The notes under the pieces were generated by a model. The model was given only the letters and a program-made list of their open reading frames with translations. It was not told the origin of the DNA and made no database searches. A stretch of DNA of 64,000 bases from Lanius collurio (lineage: Eukaryota > Chordata > Aves > Passeriformes > Laniidae): the NCBI GenBank assembly GCA_020086605.1, contig JACBWW010000004.1, positions 26,302,125-26,366,124 on the forward strand, written 5' to 3'. A program made the translations under genes and the position numbers. Shown here piece after piece: positions 14,974-26,810 of this stretch. How positions within the stretch are numbered: the first letter of the stretch is position 1; every line of letters begins with the position of its first letter.

Positions 14974-15015
<42 letters not shown>

Positions 15016-18000
15016 TACTACATTTTAAATTGAAGTCTAGATTACTTGCATCAGCTAAAGTACTTACACTTTTAACCTTGTAAAAAGACTGTGCACAAAT
15101 TGTCTTTGCTAGGTGGTGCACACGAGGGTCTCCAGCACTTGGGTCCTTATGGCAATATCCCAAACATCGTGGCTGAGCTGACAGGAGATAACGTACCAAA
15201 GGATTTCAGCGAAGATCAAGGATATCCTGACCCTCCAAATCCCTGCCCTATTGGAAAAACAGGTAATTCAGCTGTAGCCTTTGTACCTCTGTCTTCATTG
15301 TACATCTTTCAGTCTTTCAGCACTGTACAACCCTTGATCAGCAATGGGATTTTTTTTCATTCTCTGCCCCCAGGAGAAGAACTGTTGAGAAATTGGGTGT
15401 TTTAGTGTTTCAGGTGAGGGGTTTTTTTACTAATACGTGCACCTTCTGTATTGCTATATGTCTGCCGGAAAAGGTCACCTGGAAGAAATCATCATGGCCT
15501 CAGATTAGCAGATAGTGATACTTATGAAAGCATCTTGTTCCCGAGGGAGTTCATTTTTAAGCTGGCCCCTGAAAAAAGTTATTCTGTACAGATGAGATTT
15601 ACCCTTATTTCAGAGACTTTCATTGTGCCAAGAGGAATGAAACTGTCTGCCCTGATCTCCAAGTCAGACCATGAGTCAATATTTAAGATACCTTGGCTCC
15701 AATCCATGCGTCTTTATAGCTCACTGAGGGTGCATCTATGCCAAGAAGTGGAGAACTACGTGGATGTACCCCAAGGCATTGCATGCAAGCTCACTCTGGC
15801 ACAGGGGCAGTGCAGCCCCAGAGAGCCAGAGGGTGCCCAGGACACACCAGGTGTCCCTCAGCCTGCAAATGCGCAGGTACCGAGCCCTGTGGGGGCTGGG
15901 GCTGAGGGGTCACTAAAGCTGCCCTGCATGTGCATGATATACACATAACCTGAGAGAATGGATCTTTTTCCTGTTATTTGAGCCAAGGAATGACTTTCAG
16001 TACTGAAAGCAGTAGTAAAACACCCATTGGCTGCCTTGGGAACTGGAACAGGGAATGAGCACTCTATTTTTCTCTCATTTTTCATTTGTGAGCAAAGAGA
16101 TCTTTTCAAAATGTTTTCTGTTTAGTCTTCTTTTATGTTATTTGGATAATGCAGAACAGTTGTCTGTATTCTTATTTAAAAATGTTCTAACTAGCTTAGA
16201 ATTCATCAAAAAATAATATTTGTTATGAGAAGTTTTGTGAAGTGTTTTTGCATTTCATTCAAAAATTTGACAAAATCTCAAATAGTCCTCCCTTACTGTT
16301 TTCTATTACATCCCATTTGGTGATGATGCCTGCATCTCTTCTGAAATAATGCCTCATCTTCCAATTTGTTCATGATAGCTGTTGTCAGACAAGTTGCAAA
16401 TGATGGGTTTAAATTTTCTCACACACACAAGCAAACACATAGACCTTCTATCTTCCATGCTTGCTCATTTGACTTCTGTTCATGATTAGATAAATAAATT
16501 AAAAACATGGTTTCCAGGGAAATGCCTTTGAAAATCCCTTTTATTTTTCTTTCTTGGGTGTAATAAAAGTTGTTAGCTAAGCTGATACAATCAGATCTGA
16601 ACACAGGGGGAATTTGTAGGAAAGTGCTGCCTGCTCAGATAAATGGCTCTGTCATAGGTATGCTGTGAGTGAAGATAGTATCTACTAGGATTAGAGTAAA
16701 ATGTTTTTCAGAGCCTTAAATGGAAATTCAAGTGCTGACTGTATTATGCATACAAATTACCAGAGGCCTTCCTCAATCAGGTCTGTGGATTTGCTTAATG
16801 GAAAACAATTTTTCCAGTCACTTGTCTACATACGCACATTCCACAGCAGGAATACATAAGCCTGGAGCACTTGAGTTGAAGACTTCAGGATTAGCAGTCA
16901 TAGAGGACACCCCTATGTCCAGCTGCCCTTTGTGTTTTCTACCAAAAGGCACAAATGCTCTGAGATTTACTGCACTTCTGTTGTCACTTGTTTCTCTTTA
17001 GATAAAACCTTGTTCCTGCTGAGACTGAAACGATTTCTAAGTGTTTTAATAGTTTCTGAATTACTCAGCCAGTATGAGTTTTCCCCTGTTTTCTATTGGT
17101 GATTTTGTTTTTTCCCCATCCCAAGGAGAAAAGAGAGAAAGCTGGATATGTTGGACTCAGAATAACCTCCTCAGGTCATTGAATCAACTCAATTTTAAGT
17201 CAAGTCTCTACTGTTTCCCACATCTAAGGGAAAAAGATAATCCATCTGCAAATCTTTATACATGATGACACACAAGGACAGAAGGGAAAGTCCACAGGTG
17301 TGTGCTCTGGAGTGCCTGTGTTCTGGCAGATGTAGCTGTTTGAATGCCCAGCATCATGCCCTGGCTGGTAGGATCTCCTTGGGTATGTCTGAGAGGAACT
17401 TGGACTACAAGCTCCACATGCTGGCAAAGCAGTGAAAGCTCCAGGAGCAGACTCCATGTGAAAAGCTACTCTGGCCTCAAGTTGCTGAAATTTTGTTTGA
17501 GCTAAAGATGATTTATCTTGTTTTTTAAAAAAAAGTTGATTTTCAAAAGGATATTATCTTGATGTGACACTGTCTACAAAACCATCCATTGTAGTTAAAG
17601 GAGGTTTCTGGACCAATCAGATTAGTTACAATCAACAGAAATGTCTTCATCATAAAACTTCTGCTGCATAACATTTTTATGAGATCTTATGGTACAGAAA
17701 TGATTTTCAGCCAATTTGAACAAAGTCGCAAACCAGAAATGGAGTTCCAGGAAGAGCTACACAGTGAAAGAAGTTCTGTCTTTGCCCACAGCACTGTTTT
17801 ACTGTGTTTTACCTTCAAAAGTACTGCATTGCCAATTTCTAAAAGTACCTGGGAGTGTTTAGAAAAGAAAAGAATATCCCTTCTGAATCAGAACAGATTG
17901 CAGTTCTAGGTAAAATCAAGTGCAATAATTAAAAGAAAAACATAAAGGAGAGGAAGAGCTTGAAAAAAGAAATTTCTTCAGTTTTGAAGTTTCATTAAGT

Positions 18001-21000
18001 TGTGAGGGTTTGTTTGTTTTGTTTTTTTTTTTAAATAAATACATTCCGACAAACTCATTTCAAAAGAAAAAAAACTGGTGTTTTAAAATCATGAGTTGTT
18101 TGTTTGTTGTTTTTTTAATTGCATGATTGCATTTAAGAAGTTTGCTGACTAAGGTGGCACATACTGTGAGTTTCAAAGCTACTAAGCACTCACTGCTTTC
18201 TTTTGCAGTTGATGATGGGTGTCTAGAAAACACCCCAGACACAGCAGAGTTCAGCAGGGAATACCAACTGCACCAACACCTTTTTGATCCAGAGCATGAC
18301 TATCCCAACATGGGCAAGTGGGTGAGTACATGCTTCTTGCTTATTTTTGTTGCATGTGGAACTGGGTATTGTCTGCTGTGTGGAATGCTGTGAAACCATG
18401 AGGACAATATTGTCCTTAAAGCTGGGAAAATTATCACTCTAAGGGAAATTTCGCAAAAAAGGTGAACTTGCCCTGAAAAATAGAAATAGTGCTTGTGCTT
18501 GATAAAGAGCCTAGGAAAACAGTAGAAATACTTGTTCTATTACCTGTCCCAAAGCATGACAGCTGTGTATGTGCTTGATAAATGCAAAAAACCACATTTC
18601 CAACTGCAGTGAACATGTAGCCAAAATTTGTGCAGATCTTAGGACAAGATTTCTAAACATAAAATGGCCCTAATCTCAAAGAATATCTAGGTTCAGTGAC
18701 TATTCATTGTTCAGCTACTTAGATAAAAAACAGAAAGAAAACACAAATAGATGGAGTGCAGCAGCTTAAAACACCTTAAAAAACCCCAATGATCAGACAA
18801 CTTGCTTTAAGGCATCCTTTCTGCCTTAAGGATTTTGGAGGACTTGATGTCGCTTCTTCCTGTAGTCAGGTTATGCACTGTATTATATTGGAAACCTATT
18901 TGACACATCACATGTAATAAACACAGTGAGCTACACTAAGGGCAAAAATCTCGCTCTGAGCATACAAGGACTTTAATAACTGCAGCTGGACTGTTTCTGC
19001 AGGCCAGAGGCTCCAATGAAAGCTCTGCCACTTAATCTTGGATTACATCAGTTAAAATGTCCAATCCCAAATTCATTTTCAGGCGCCAGGAAAACAATAA
19101 CAGTGATCATAATTTATGCTTGTAGAGCAAATAATGAAATCTCATTTTACATTGTTATAACACTTCACTTAAGATTGCACTAAACCAGTGCTCTGTAAGC
19201 ATATATCGATAAATGGACATGTTTGGCAGTCTCTTCTCCTGCTGTAATTTTGAGACAATGATTCATCTTCATAATCAAACCAGTTTAAGATTTATAGTCT
19301 TAATTACTTATGTGAGTGCTAAATTTCTGGAGAGAGTCATGCCAAAAATCCAAATTTTGGAAACTTACTGCATTCTAAGTAATTACCATCAAAGGTTTCC
19401 ATTTAAAAAAAACAGATGGTGAACTTTCTTATTTATGCCAGATAAGGCTGTTAGTTTTCTTATTATTCATAAGTACCTTACTTTCATAATACAATTCTGA
19501 AGACTACAAAAGCACTTCTGTAAATCTTTGGCCTGTAGCAATATTTCAGAATCAAGCATACATAGTGTGTTGTCATCAGCAACATATATATTTAATAAAT
19601 GATACTAAATCACTGGACTTTTTTTATATCTCCATCCATCACTACTAATTCAGGGGAAAAAGCTGCTCATGTATGGATTAAAACACTCTTAGGTACTAAA
19701 CAGCAATCATATCTTGCAGCAGCTTAGCCAACCCCAGATTTTTTTAATTAGAGATGAAACAGCTGGTCATGTGCATGAGCAAATGTTCTGCTGAGATCCA
19801 GGAGAACAGCCCCAACCGTCTCCTAATTGTATATTACTACATGTAAAAATAGAAATACAGTGGTATCTTTTTGTGGCTGGCTTTGTTATTTTTAATTCTT
19901 TGGAAAAATCAGGTAATTGCTCTAAAAATCAGCTGTTTGAGACCTTATAAAGGAGAGCTAAGGTAGATCAGATCTTTTAGGGCACACTCCGTTGTCTGCG
20001 ATAAGTTGTAAATGACCACAGCTGGTTGTGGGCTGCCCAGCAGGTAAATGTGTGCATCCTCATCCTCCCACTGCCCCCAGCCCCTGAAATTCCCTCTGCC
20101 CACATCAGTTTGTTCATGCTTCCCCTGTCGAAGAGCCCAGGGGCTGTGACAGCTGTGTGCTTACAGACTGTGTTTCCACCAGCTCCTGGGAGCTGTGTGG
20201 GCACTAGGCTGTCACCCCCAGATGCAGCCCTTGCAGCTGGCATCTCCTGGACCTGTGGAGGCTGGCAGGTGCTCCCAGCTTTTGGGGGAGCTTCTCCCCA
20301 GCCTTTTCACACCACTGTGTCATTGAGGAAGTGTTGCAATTCCCAGTAACTTGTCCTTTCCAAGATCCAATATGAGTTCCTTAGTGTAACCACAGAAAAA
20401 CCCAAATTATATTAGCAGATCAGAAAAAAAGAACCTGCTTGTCCTAACGGGACAGAAACAGGTTGGTTGGCTTGTTTTGGTGATAGACTGTCATGCTTGC
20501 AAAGCTGTGGGACCTCTGCAGTATCCTGTGAATAACAGACACATTTTGTAAGGGTCAAGCAAGTCTAGAAGCTATCAAAGTGTATGGTTATGTATATGCT
20601 AAATATTTCGTGTAAATACTGATAATGCATCTGAAGATACATACAAATATATAAATCATAATAAATATATACTGGGTTAGGAGTGGGAAGAAAGGGGAAG
20701 AATTTTTGTGTCTTTGGGACAACCCTCCGTATATCAATATGCTGACCTGTGAGAAGTCTCAGGAACAGACTCTGTTTACAGAGTGAGACCCCCAGCTTGT
20801 ATTCTCCTCCCCTCTCCTCATATGTGGAAAACATGGAGGAGACAGTGGTAATAGCAGGATGAGTGACTTTTGGAGTTTTCTATCCATATGTACAACTATA
20901 ATTTCTAAGATTTCAGGGTTTTTTCCCCAGTTCGGACTTTTCCTTACTGGACACAGATACTTTCTGAGTATGCCTTTCTTGCATCTTGTAAATTGGCCCT

Positions 21001-24000
21001 TTAGATGGTTTGAAAAAGTGTTGTTGGCATCCAGAAAGAGTCGCACAAATATAATTTGCAACTTACAATTTACAACCAAATCTAAAAAACACTTATATAT
21101 TTTGTTGGTTGTAAGCATTTTAAGTTCTGATTTTTTTTCCACCCAAATCCCAACCTGTAGTACTCTAATCCAAGTAGCGAAGAGGATGCAAAGGAAGCTC
21201 CAGGAATGAGGGAAAAGTAGTAAATCACATGCAGCATGTCTCTACATGAGGTGTATCTTTAACTGAAGAAACTCTGTGCCTTCATCCTAACAACCTCTCA
21301 GTGAAGGGTGAACGCTTCATGGGCAAATTTTGGTGGCTGATGAGGTCAGGCTGTTACGCAGTGGAACATATTTTCAGGATTGCTATTATCATACAAATAT
21401 GTTCTTAGCTCATGCTCCATAGCCATATTTGCTTTCTACTCCTCGTAATGCTACAGTAGTGCTTAGGGTCTTAAAACATTCCCAAATAGACTAAACAAAA
21501 TATTATTTCCTTGAGCAAGAACAGTTCAATTATAAGGAATTTTTCAGAATGACAGAAATGGTGGCTCCAGTAGTCCATGGAATTCTTTTTATTTCAGAAG
21601 CACCCTTTTTCCTCTCATGAAAGTGTAAGGTCAGATAGTTCTTACAAAGAGAGGCTTTGGTGGTGCTTTGTTTCCTAAGGAGAATAATTCAAGCATCCTT
21701 GAGCTTCTTTAAAATGTTACATTTAAGTTTTCCTGAAGTGAGCTTGCATAAACGACTAGCCAAGAATGTCCCCCTTGGCCAGCTTCATCTCTGTTCCCTT
21801 TTGGAACAACTCAGACAAAATAACTGAGGTTGGACAAGAGATAGGCCTTGTGAATTTGAGGTTAAATGAACACAAGAAGTACAAAACAGACAATTTTGGC
21901 AGATTTCATTGTAACACTTGAAAATGTTTGTTTTTTCTCATATCAAGGCTGCAGAGAGAGTTAGAAGTGTTTGGTGAATTTGTCTCGTGCTAGAATTACA
22001 CTTTCTATTTATATAATCAATGTTAGGCCAGTTGTTTATAGCAGAATTAATGGCCTTGTTTATATAGTCTTCTCCTTTTATACATGTAATTCTTCTCTCC
22101 TTCCATTTTCAGGTTAGGGTTTGGTTTTGGTTTTCTTCATAACACAGAACTGAAACAAAATGTGTTGAACATGTGTGTGTTATTCCAGACTTTATTAGAA
22201 TTCACTACTTATAAGAAATACAACAATATGTGGATGCACTTAAGTAAACTATGGTCAGAGGGGGTTTTTTGTGTTGGTTTTTTTTTTTCTTTTTTCTTTT
22301 CTCATCATCATAACTTTCTCTTCTGCCAAGATGTTTCTGGCAGTTTTTAAAAGGTTTGCCATTAAAAATGTTATAGACCAAATGGTTTTTAGAAACTTTA
22401 TTGAGGGCACTACTTAAACAAAGGAAGAGTTGGCACTGAACTCCTTTCAGCAGAACTTCGCACTGGGAAGTGTTGATATCTGGAAGGGAATAAGCAAAGA
22501 CAACAAAACAGTAGGAATGATGCCTATTTCTGTTTTTAAAAGGAATTAGAAAACCCCTCGTAAAGCAAATATTTTTTGCTCTTATTCTTGAGTCACCTCA
22601 AATGTATCAAAAGATATACTAGAGGTTACCTCTCCCTCCCATTCTTATTTTTCTTTTTCCTTCTGCTTTTTCTTAAAAAAAACCCCAAAAACAAAACACA
22701 AAACCAAAAAAACTATATCTATATATTTATATATATATATATATGTATATTTATACCATGCATCACATGACAGGGAACATCCAGACTATATCAGGATATC
22801 TTGAAGCACATATTCCCTAAACACGGGGGGATATCTTAGTGGAAAATTACTGGCTTTTAAATTATTGATAAGGCTGTGACTGCTTCTGAAGAACTGAAAA
22901 TGTTAGCAGGAATATACAAATATTTATCCGTGATTTATTTCTCCTATAAAACTACATATTCCTCTAGACTTGCTAATATTTAACAGCAAAAGCAGTATTT
23001 TAAAAGAAGAGTTTTTGAGATTTGATGGCTGTGTTGGTTTTTCTTCCCTTCCAGAGCAAGAGTTTACTCTTTGAGAAAATCAGTGGTGGTCCAAAAAGAA
23101 GAAAGAGGGTAACTATTGGAATATTTTATAGCCCCTATATAATCTAGAGACCTAATAAAAATTAAAATCATATTCTTGAAATGAAGAGTTAGTCTAATGC
23201 ATTCATACTGTATGTGATTATGCATTAAGTCAGGGACTCTCTGTGATAAATTACTATAGCTGGCTTCAGGACTGAACACTGGGTACAAGATTTATTTCTC
23301 TAAATAGCCTCTGACTTTCAGAAGATGCACTTAAGTGTAGAACACTATAAAACTTCATGTTATCTGTGTTTGAAAATTGATCCTTTTTGCTTAAAACCAT
23401 TTAAAATTATTTAAATATCTCTAAAATAGTATTTAAAATTTCATACTAAAAATATTAGTAAATTTAATTACCACTATCTCTGCACGTTAACATGTTTTTG
23501 GGTGTAAATAACACTAGAGGGTGGTTCTTTATCTGATCCACCTCAGGTGAAACTCCCATCTCTGTGCTCCACTTCCTTGAAAGACAAAGATGAATGTGTT
23601 CTCATTGTTCTGCTCCTGTAAAAAGGAAGGCAATCCACACAGAGAGATCCTGCAGAGTCTGCCCCACTACTCTCTCATTTTTGGTAGTGTCAGCCTTTCT
23701 TTAATGAAAAAAAAAATCACTTTCACTCTGGCAGAGTCTACATCTTTAGGTTTGCTGCTGGTGTATTATTTTTACAAAAGGAAAAGTCTAGCTCTCTGCC
23801 AGAAAGTAGCTTTTCAAAATATGACAGCACAGTTTATATTGTAAATGAAGTAAATATAATTTAAAATAACAAGCATAAGTGAAGATGATTTATTTATTTA
23901 ACTCTCAAAACTTAAGTCTTAGCTAGAAAGGGAGAAGATGAGTTGACTTATTCCTGATTCAGACATCAGTGGTAGTTGACACTTCAACCATAAACTAATG

Positions 24001-26806
24001 ATTTGACCTGAGCTTAGTATCTGCCTGGTGCTTACATTTGATTTTTGAGTTTGTTAGTTGAAAAGGAAAAAAGCGTAGGCACCTGACTTTAATTTTTAAG
24101 TAAGTAGAATTTACTCTGGAAATAGTTCAGCAGAGTATTTATTAATAGCTAGAAGAGCATGTTAAAGTAGAATTCATGCAAAATATACATGAGAAAAAAA
24201 AAAAGACGACTTTCTGTCTGTGAGCTGGCTGACATAATTGGATACAAAAAAATTACTAGCTGGAAACACTTGACAGCTGCATGCCTGAAGGTGAATTGCT
24301 TTACAGCAGATTTATTCTCCTAGCAGCAACATGTTACTTGATGCTAAATTCATTAGAATTTAAATTATTTTAGAGTAATACTGTAATGATTATTAATGCT
24401 TTAATGGACAATTCAGAATTTTCACTTTATCAGCAGAAGTTTAACCAAGAGCTGTCAGCAGCGGAGTGTATTTTTCAAGAAATCAAAAAGCCCACTGGAT
24501 TCCCCTCCTGCCTTTTGTGCTCCCTGCCACCCCTCCATGCCTTTCAGCACAGAGTTTTGGGATCTGGCAACAGATTGATCTTCTGTGTCTGAATGTCCCC
24601 ATGTGAGGTTAAAACAAGCCCTGTGTACCAGTGTAACCCTGTTGGGTCTGTACAGGGCTATAGTGACACAGTCACAGAGGCACTACTGGAGTCTCTAAGC
24701 ATGTTCCTATATTTACATGTTCTTAGCATATTCATGTATTTGTATGTACCTATCTAAGTGCGTGTGCAAGCACACGTACACATAATGGGTGTATACAGCA
24801 AAGGCATGCATTCACCATCTGCTGCTGGGCTGGTTTCTCTGCAGCATTTGCAGTGCAAGGCAAGGAGGTTTACAGGGATGTCTAATTTTAATTAGCAATT
24901 CTCCCCTTTTTAAAAATTCTCTGCTTGCAGACAGCTCTGTCCAGAAGTGTCAGGACCACTTCTGTGATCATTAAGTTGCTGTGGGCTCGGAGCTGTGTAT
25001 GAAGGTGCTCGGGAACTTTCATTGCTTTGAATTCTGCACAGCTGCATAGGATTAAACATATTTTAGTCAAATCAGCCAAAGTATTTAGCATCATATTTTG
25101 TGTTTTCCTTTGTTGGTTAAGAAGGATTCAAAATTTTATGTAGTCTCATTCTCTTCTACTTTATTTCAAAAAGTAGCAAGCAAGTACCATTCTAAAAAAA
25201 AAAGACCAGTGAATCTTCCTAGGAATCTTCAAATAATTCCTAGAAGTTTATGCAACAGTTGAATTTGACTAAATTAACATTAAACAGAATTCTTTAAACA
25301 AACAAAAGCAAATCATTTACATATGTCTTATTTCTAACAATTTAAAGCATTGGAGTTAGTTTATTTTCAAAGATTTTTCCACATTAGTTTCTAGTTCTTA
25401 ATATTTTTATGTTTTCACTTGCAACAGGAAAAACACCCAAAACCCAACAGAAGTAAGCAAAAGGGCTGCTCTGATTAAGCATTAATAATAGCACTCACAA
25501 ATCTGTAGAAACCCAAGGCCTTAAACTTGAAGACAGATAAACCCCAAATATTTTCCAGGGATTCAACAAATACTTGGGAGAGTTGAAAATAAATATGCGA
25601 TTCTGAATGCCTTTTTTTTTTTTATTTTTTTTTTATTTCTTAAGTTTTGGCGAAAGAAGCACAGAAATGTCTTAAGGAAAATAATTTCTGTGATTCAGTC
25701 AGCCTGACAAGAATCAGGAGATACTGGAAAATTCTCATTCCTCCGAAGTTTGTCCTTAGGCAAACAATTTTTATTAGCATCAAAATTCTTCATCCAAGAA
25801 TTTTTGTCTGTATATGTGTGAAGGAGACAATATATACTTGAATTTTGCTTACACTGACTCTGTAACAGACCAGAAAGCAGGTGTAAATGATACTTAATAC
25901 TGAAGCTCTGCTAAACTGCTTGCCATTTCCAAATACAGTAAATACATTTATTCCATTGGTATAGATAAAATTCAAGCATAGGCTTTCTATGTTACTCCAT
26001 CTATGATCTCCAAGCAGTTCTGAGACAGGATCTGTTCATCTTCAGCCTCACATTGTACTGCCTGCATGGTGCAAAGTGAAGTTAAACCCTCTCCAGGAAT
26101 CTTCTTTCCAGCATTCCCTTGTTCTGGCAGTGGTATGAGAGCTATTTTCTATGCCAAAACCTTGTTTGGCTCTGCTTCTTTGCCAGCAGTTTTTTATCTC
26201 AGCATCAAGGGAGGAAGCAAGGAGGGGTTTCCTGGAGAAGAGACAGGCTGAAGAAGAGGCTTTGGTAAAAATGGTATTGTGGTCTCTAATCTGTATCCCA
26301 GCACTACGTCCATCAGGGGCTAGTAATTTAAGCTAAAGCTTACCTGTACTTCTCTAGCAAGTTCTGTCCTGCCTCAAGAATTAGGGAGTTAGAACTGCTG
26401 CTGCTTCTCTGCTGAGCTGAGGAAAGAAGGAGTGGAGCAAAAAGGTAGTGTTTAATTCAGGTTGTTTTATATTGCTGATAGTCTTCCTTCACTTGTATTC
26501 CTTTCAGTGGTTTGAATTAAATTATTGCTCAAAAAAAAAATATTGGAAACAAAACACTGACTTTTCGATTTAACCCTTGGAAGCAATTTTTTTTCTCAAG
26601 CCTGCAACTATCTGATAGATAAGAAATACATAAATATGTTCACTATTCCTAGTTTCCTTTTATCCATTTCTCTGTTTCAAATAAGTGTAAATAATTTTTA
26701 ACTTTTTCAGAGTGTGAACCCGTATCTGCAAGGACAGCGACTGGATAATGTTGTAGCAAAGAAGTCTGTTCCCCAATTTTCAGATGAAGACAAAGATCCT
26801 AAATAA
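895..26806 (+). CDS. SCG5: Secretogranin V / neuroendocrine protein 7B2 (five coding exons, joined)
   Basis: The CDS joins 895-1108, 15113-15262, 18209-18321, 23055-23108 and 26711-26806. The phases agree and give 208 residues plus TAA; the human protein has 211 or 212. 7B2 is the chaperone and inhibitor of proprotein convertase 2 (PCSK2) in the secretory pathway of neuroendocrine cells. Residues 1-22 are a signal peptide (hydrophobic [11 protein letters not shown]), and the mature chain starts at HSPRTPDRV. The conserved amino domain includes [20 protein letters not shown]. The proline-rich PPNPCP segment (112-117), needed for PCSK2 binding in the family, is intact. C116 and C126 form the family's single disulfide. 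RRKR (174-177) is a furin site. It releases a 31-residue C-terminal peptide starting SVNPYLQGQ that holds the PCSK2-inhibitory VVAKKS (191-196). The ATG at 895 was chosen because an in-frame TAA lies at 880-882 and A is at position -3. No frameshift or premature stop is present. Confidence 0.96.
6300..6620. other. GC-rich, CpG-containing islet inside SCG5 intron 2
   Basis: About 320 bases stand out from the AT-rich intron by high G+C and several CpGs (for example ACACGGCGGTGCGG, and GGGGTCGGAGCCGG). Several overlapping open frames on both strands here are a by-product of few stop codons in GC-rich DNA. It may be an intronic promoter or enhancer, or the remains of an inserted element. I recognise no repeat family in it. 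Confidence 0.5.
7758..7785. repeat. Perfect 12 bp inverted repeat with a CGGC loop
   Basis: GTACATAACAGT (7758-7769) is followed by the loop CGGC (7770-7773) and the exact reverse complement ACTGTTATGTAC (7774-7785). Two G:T pairs could extend the stem outward. It is too short to look like a classical pre-microRNA. Confidence 0.85.
8240..8592 (+). mobile_element. CR1 LINE, 5'-truncated 3' end, sense to SCG5
   Basis: The block runs from GAGGAGACTGAAGGGAGGCC, through GGTTCTTCACCCAGAGGGTG and the GACAGAGTTCAAGAAGCATT segment, to TTGGACTTGGTGATCCCTGT and GGGTCCCTTCCCATTCTGC. It ends in two ATTCTGTG octamers (8576-8591). This is the well-known 3' terminal part of avian chicken-repeat-1 elements, including the octamer repeat that replaces a poly(A) tail. 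No reverse transcriptase coding sequence remains, so the copy cannot move by itself. Short open frames over it are not genes. It is the only clear interspersed repeat I recognise in the window. Confidence 0.92.
14973..15015. repeat. Compound (TA)n(GA)n microsatellite near the SCG5 exon 3 acceptor
   Basis: About nine TA units run straight into about thirteen AG units. The tract ends 97 bases upstream of exon 3 (15113), in the region where branch points and splicing-control elements lie. Confidence 0.95.
15113..15262 (+). CDS. SCG5: SCG5 exon 3
   Basis: The acceptor is TCTTTGCTAG ending at 15112 and the donor is ACAG|GTAATT at 15263. The exon begins with two bases finishing a glycine codon and ends one base into the next codon. 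It encodes [18 protein letters not shown] through [11 protein letters not shown], covering the most conserved part of 7B2 and the proline-rich PCSK2-binding motif. Confidence 0.96.
15263..18208 (+). other. SCG5: SCG5 intron 3 (2.9 kb)
   Basis: GT-AG intron. The one notable item is an open frame of 165 codons at about 15451-15948, with no ATG before 15592. It is richer in G+C towards its end than the surrounding intron, and I do not recognise its translation. A T/G-rich tract lies at 18001-18035. Nothing else was found. Confidence 0.85.
18209..18321 (+). CDS. SCG5: SCG5 exon 4
   Basis: The acceptor is TTCTTTTGCAG ending at 18208 and the donor is TGG|GTGAGT at 18322. The codon across the junction is GTT, giving Val122 just before [10 protein letters not shown]. 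As I recall, human 7B2 has two forms with or without an alanine at this point, and this allele encodes the longer type with valine. The exon ends in phase 0 after MGKW. Confidence 0.96.
18322..23054 (+). other. SCG5: SCG5 intron 4 (4.7 kb)
   Basis: GT-AG intron, AT-rich, with a G+C-richer block at about 20030-20340 that I cannot assign, and an A/C tract followed by an AT microsatellite at 22674-22755. No exon or RNA gene was recognised. Confidence 0.85.
22674..22755. repeat. A/C-rich tract followed by an AT-rich microsatellite
   Basis: An AAACCCC/CAAAA-type low-complexity tract (22674-22713) leads into an imperfect TA/TATATT microsatellite reaching about 22755. It lies in SCG5 intron 4, 300 bases before exon 5. 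Confidence 0.85.
23055..23108 (+). CDS. SCG5: SCG5 exon 5 (54-base cassette carrying the furin motif)
   Basis: The acceptor is TTCCCTTCCAG ending at 23054 and the donor is AGG|GTAACT at 23109. The exon has 18 codons, phase 0 at both ends, encoding [18 protein letters not shown]. Its final four residues, RRKR, are the furin cleavage motif, so the scissile bond falls exactly on the exon 5/6 border. Human 7B2 has the related NKKLLYEKMKGGERRKRR here. Confidence 0.93.
23109..26710 (+). other. SCG5: SCG5 intron 5 (3.6 kb)
   Basis: GT-AG intron. It holds a T-rich tract (25611-25634), an alternating purine-pyrimidine near-palindrome (24758-24783) and an ATTA-rich block at about 24190-24420 that could be regulatory. 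No exon was recognised. Confidence 0.85.
26711..26806 (+). CDS. SCG5: SCG5 exon 6 (last coding exon, C-terminal inhibitory peptide)
   Basis: The acceptor is ACTTTTTCAG ending at 26710. The exon encodes the 31-residue C-terminal peptide, from [19 protein letters not shown] to DEDKDPK, with TAA at 26804-26806. The peptide length equals that of the human CT peptide, and the VVAKKS inhibitory core is intact. Confidence 0.96.
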   Translation, partial: SVNPYLQGQRLDNVVAKKSVPQFSDEDKDPK

Positions 26807-26810
26807 GTAC

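Larger units (their letters stand above)
1109..15112 (+). other. SCG5: SCG5 intron 2 (14.0 kb)
   Basis: This is an AT-rich intron with GT and AG ends. It contains a GC-rich islet (about 6300-6620), T/G-rich tracts (5250-5300, 6692-6744), a perfect 12 bp hairpin (7758-7785), a CR1 retroposon 3' end (8240-8592) and a TA/GA microsatellite close to the 3' splice site (14973-15015). The open frames in it are short, have no recognisable domains and appear to be chance. I saw no further exon or RNA gene. Confidence 0.85.
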
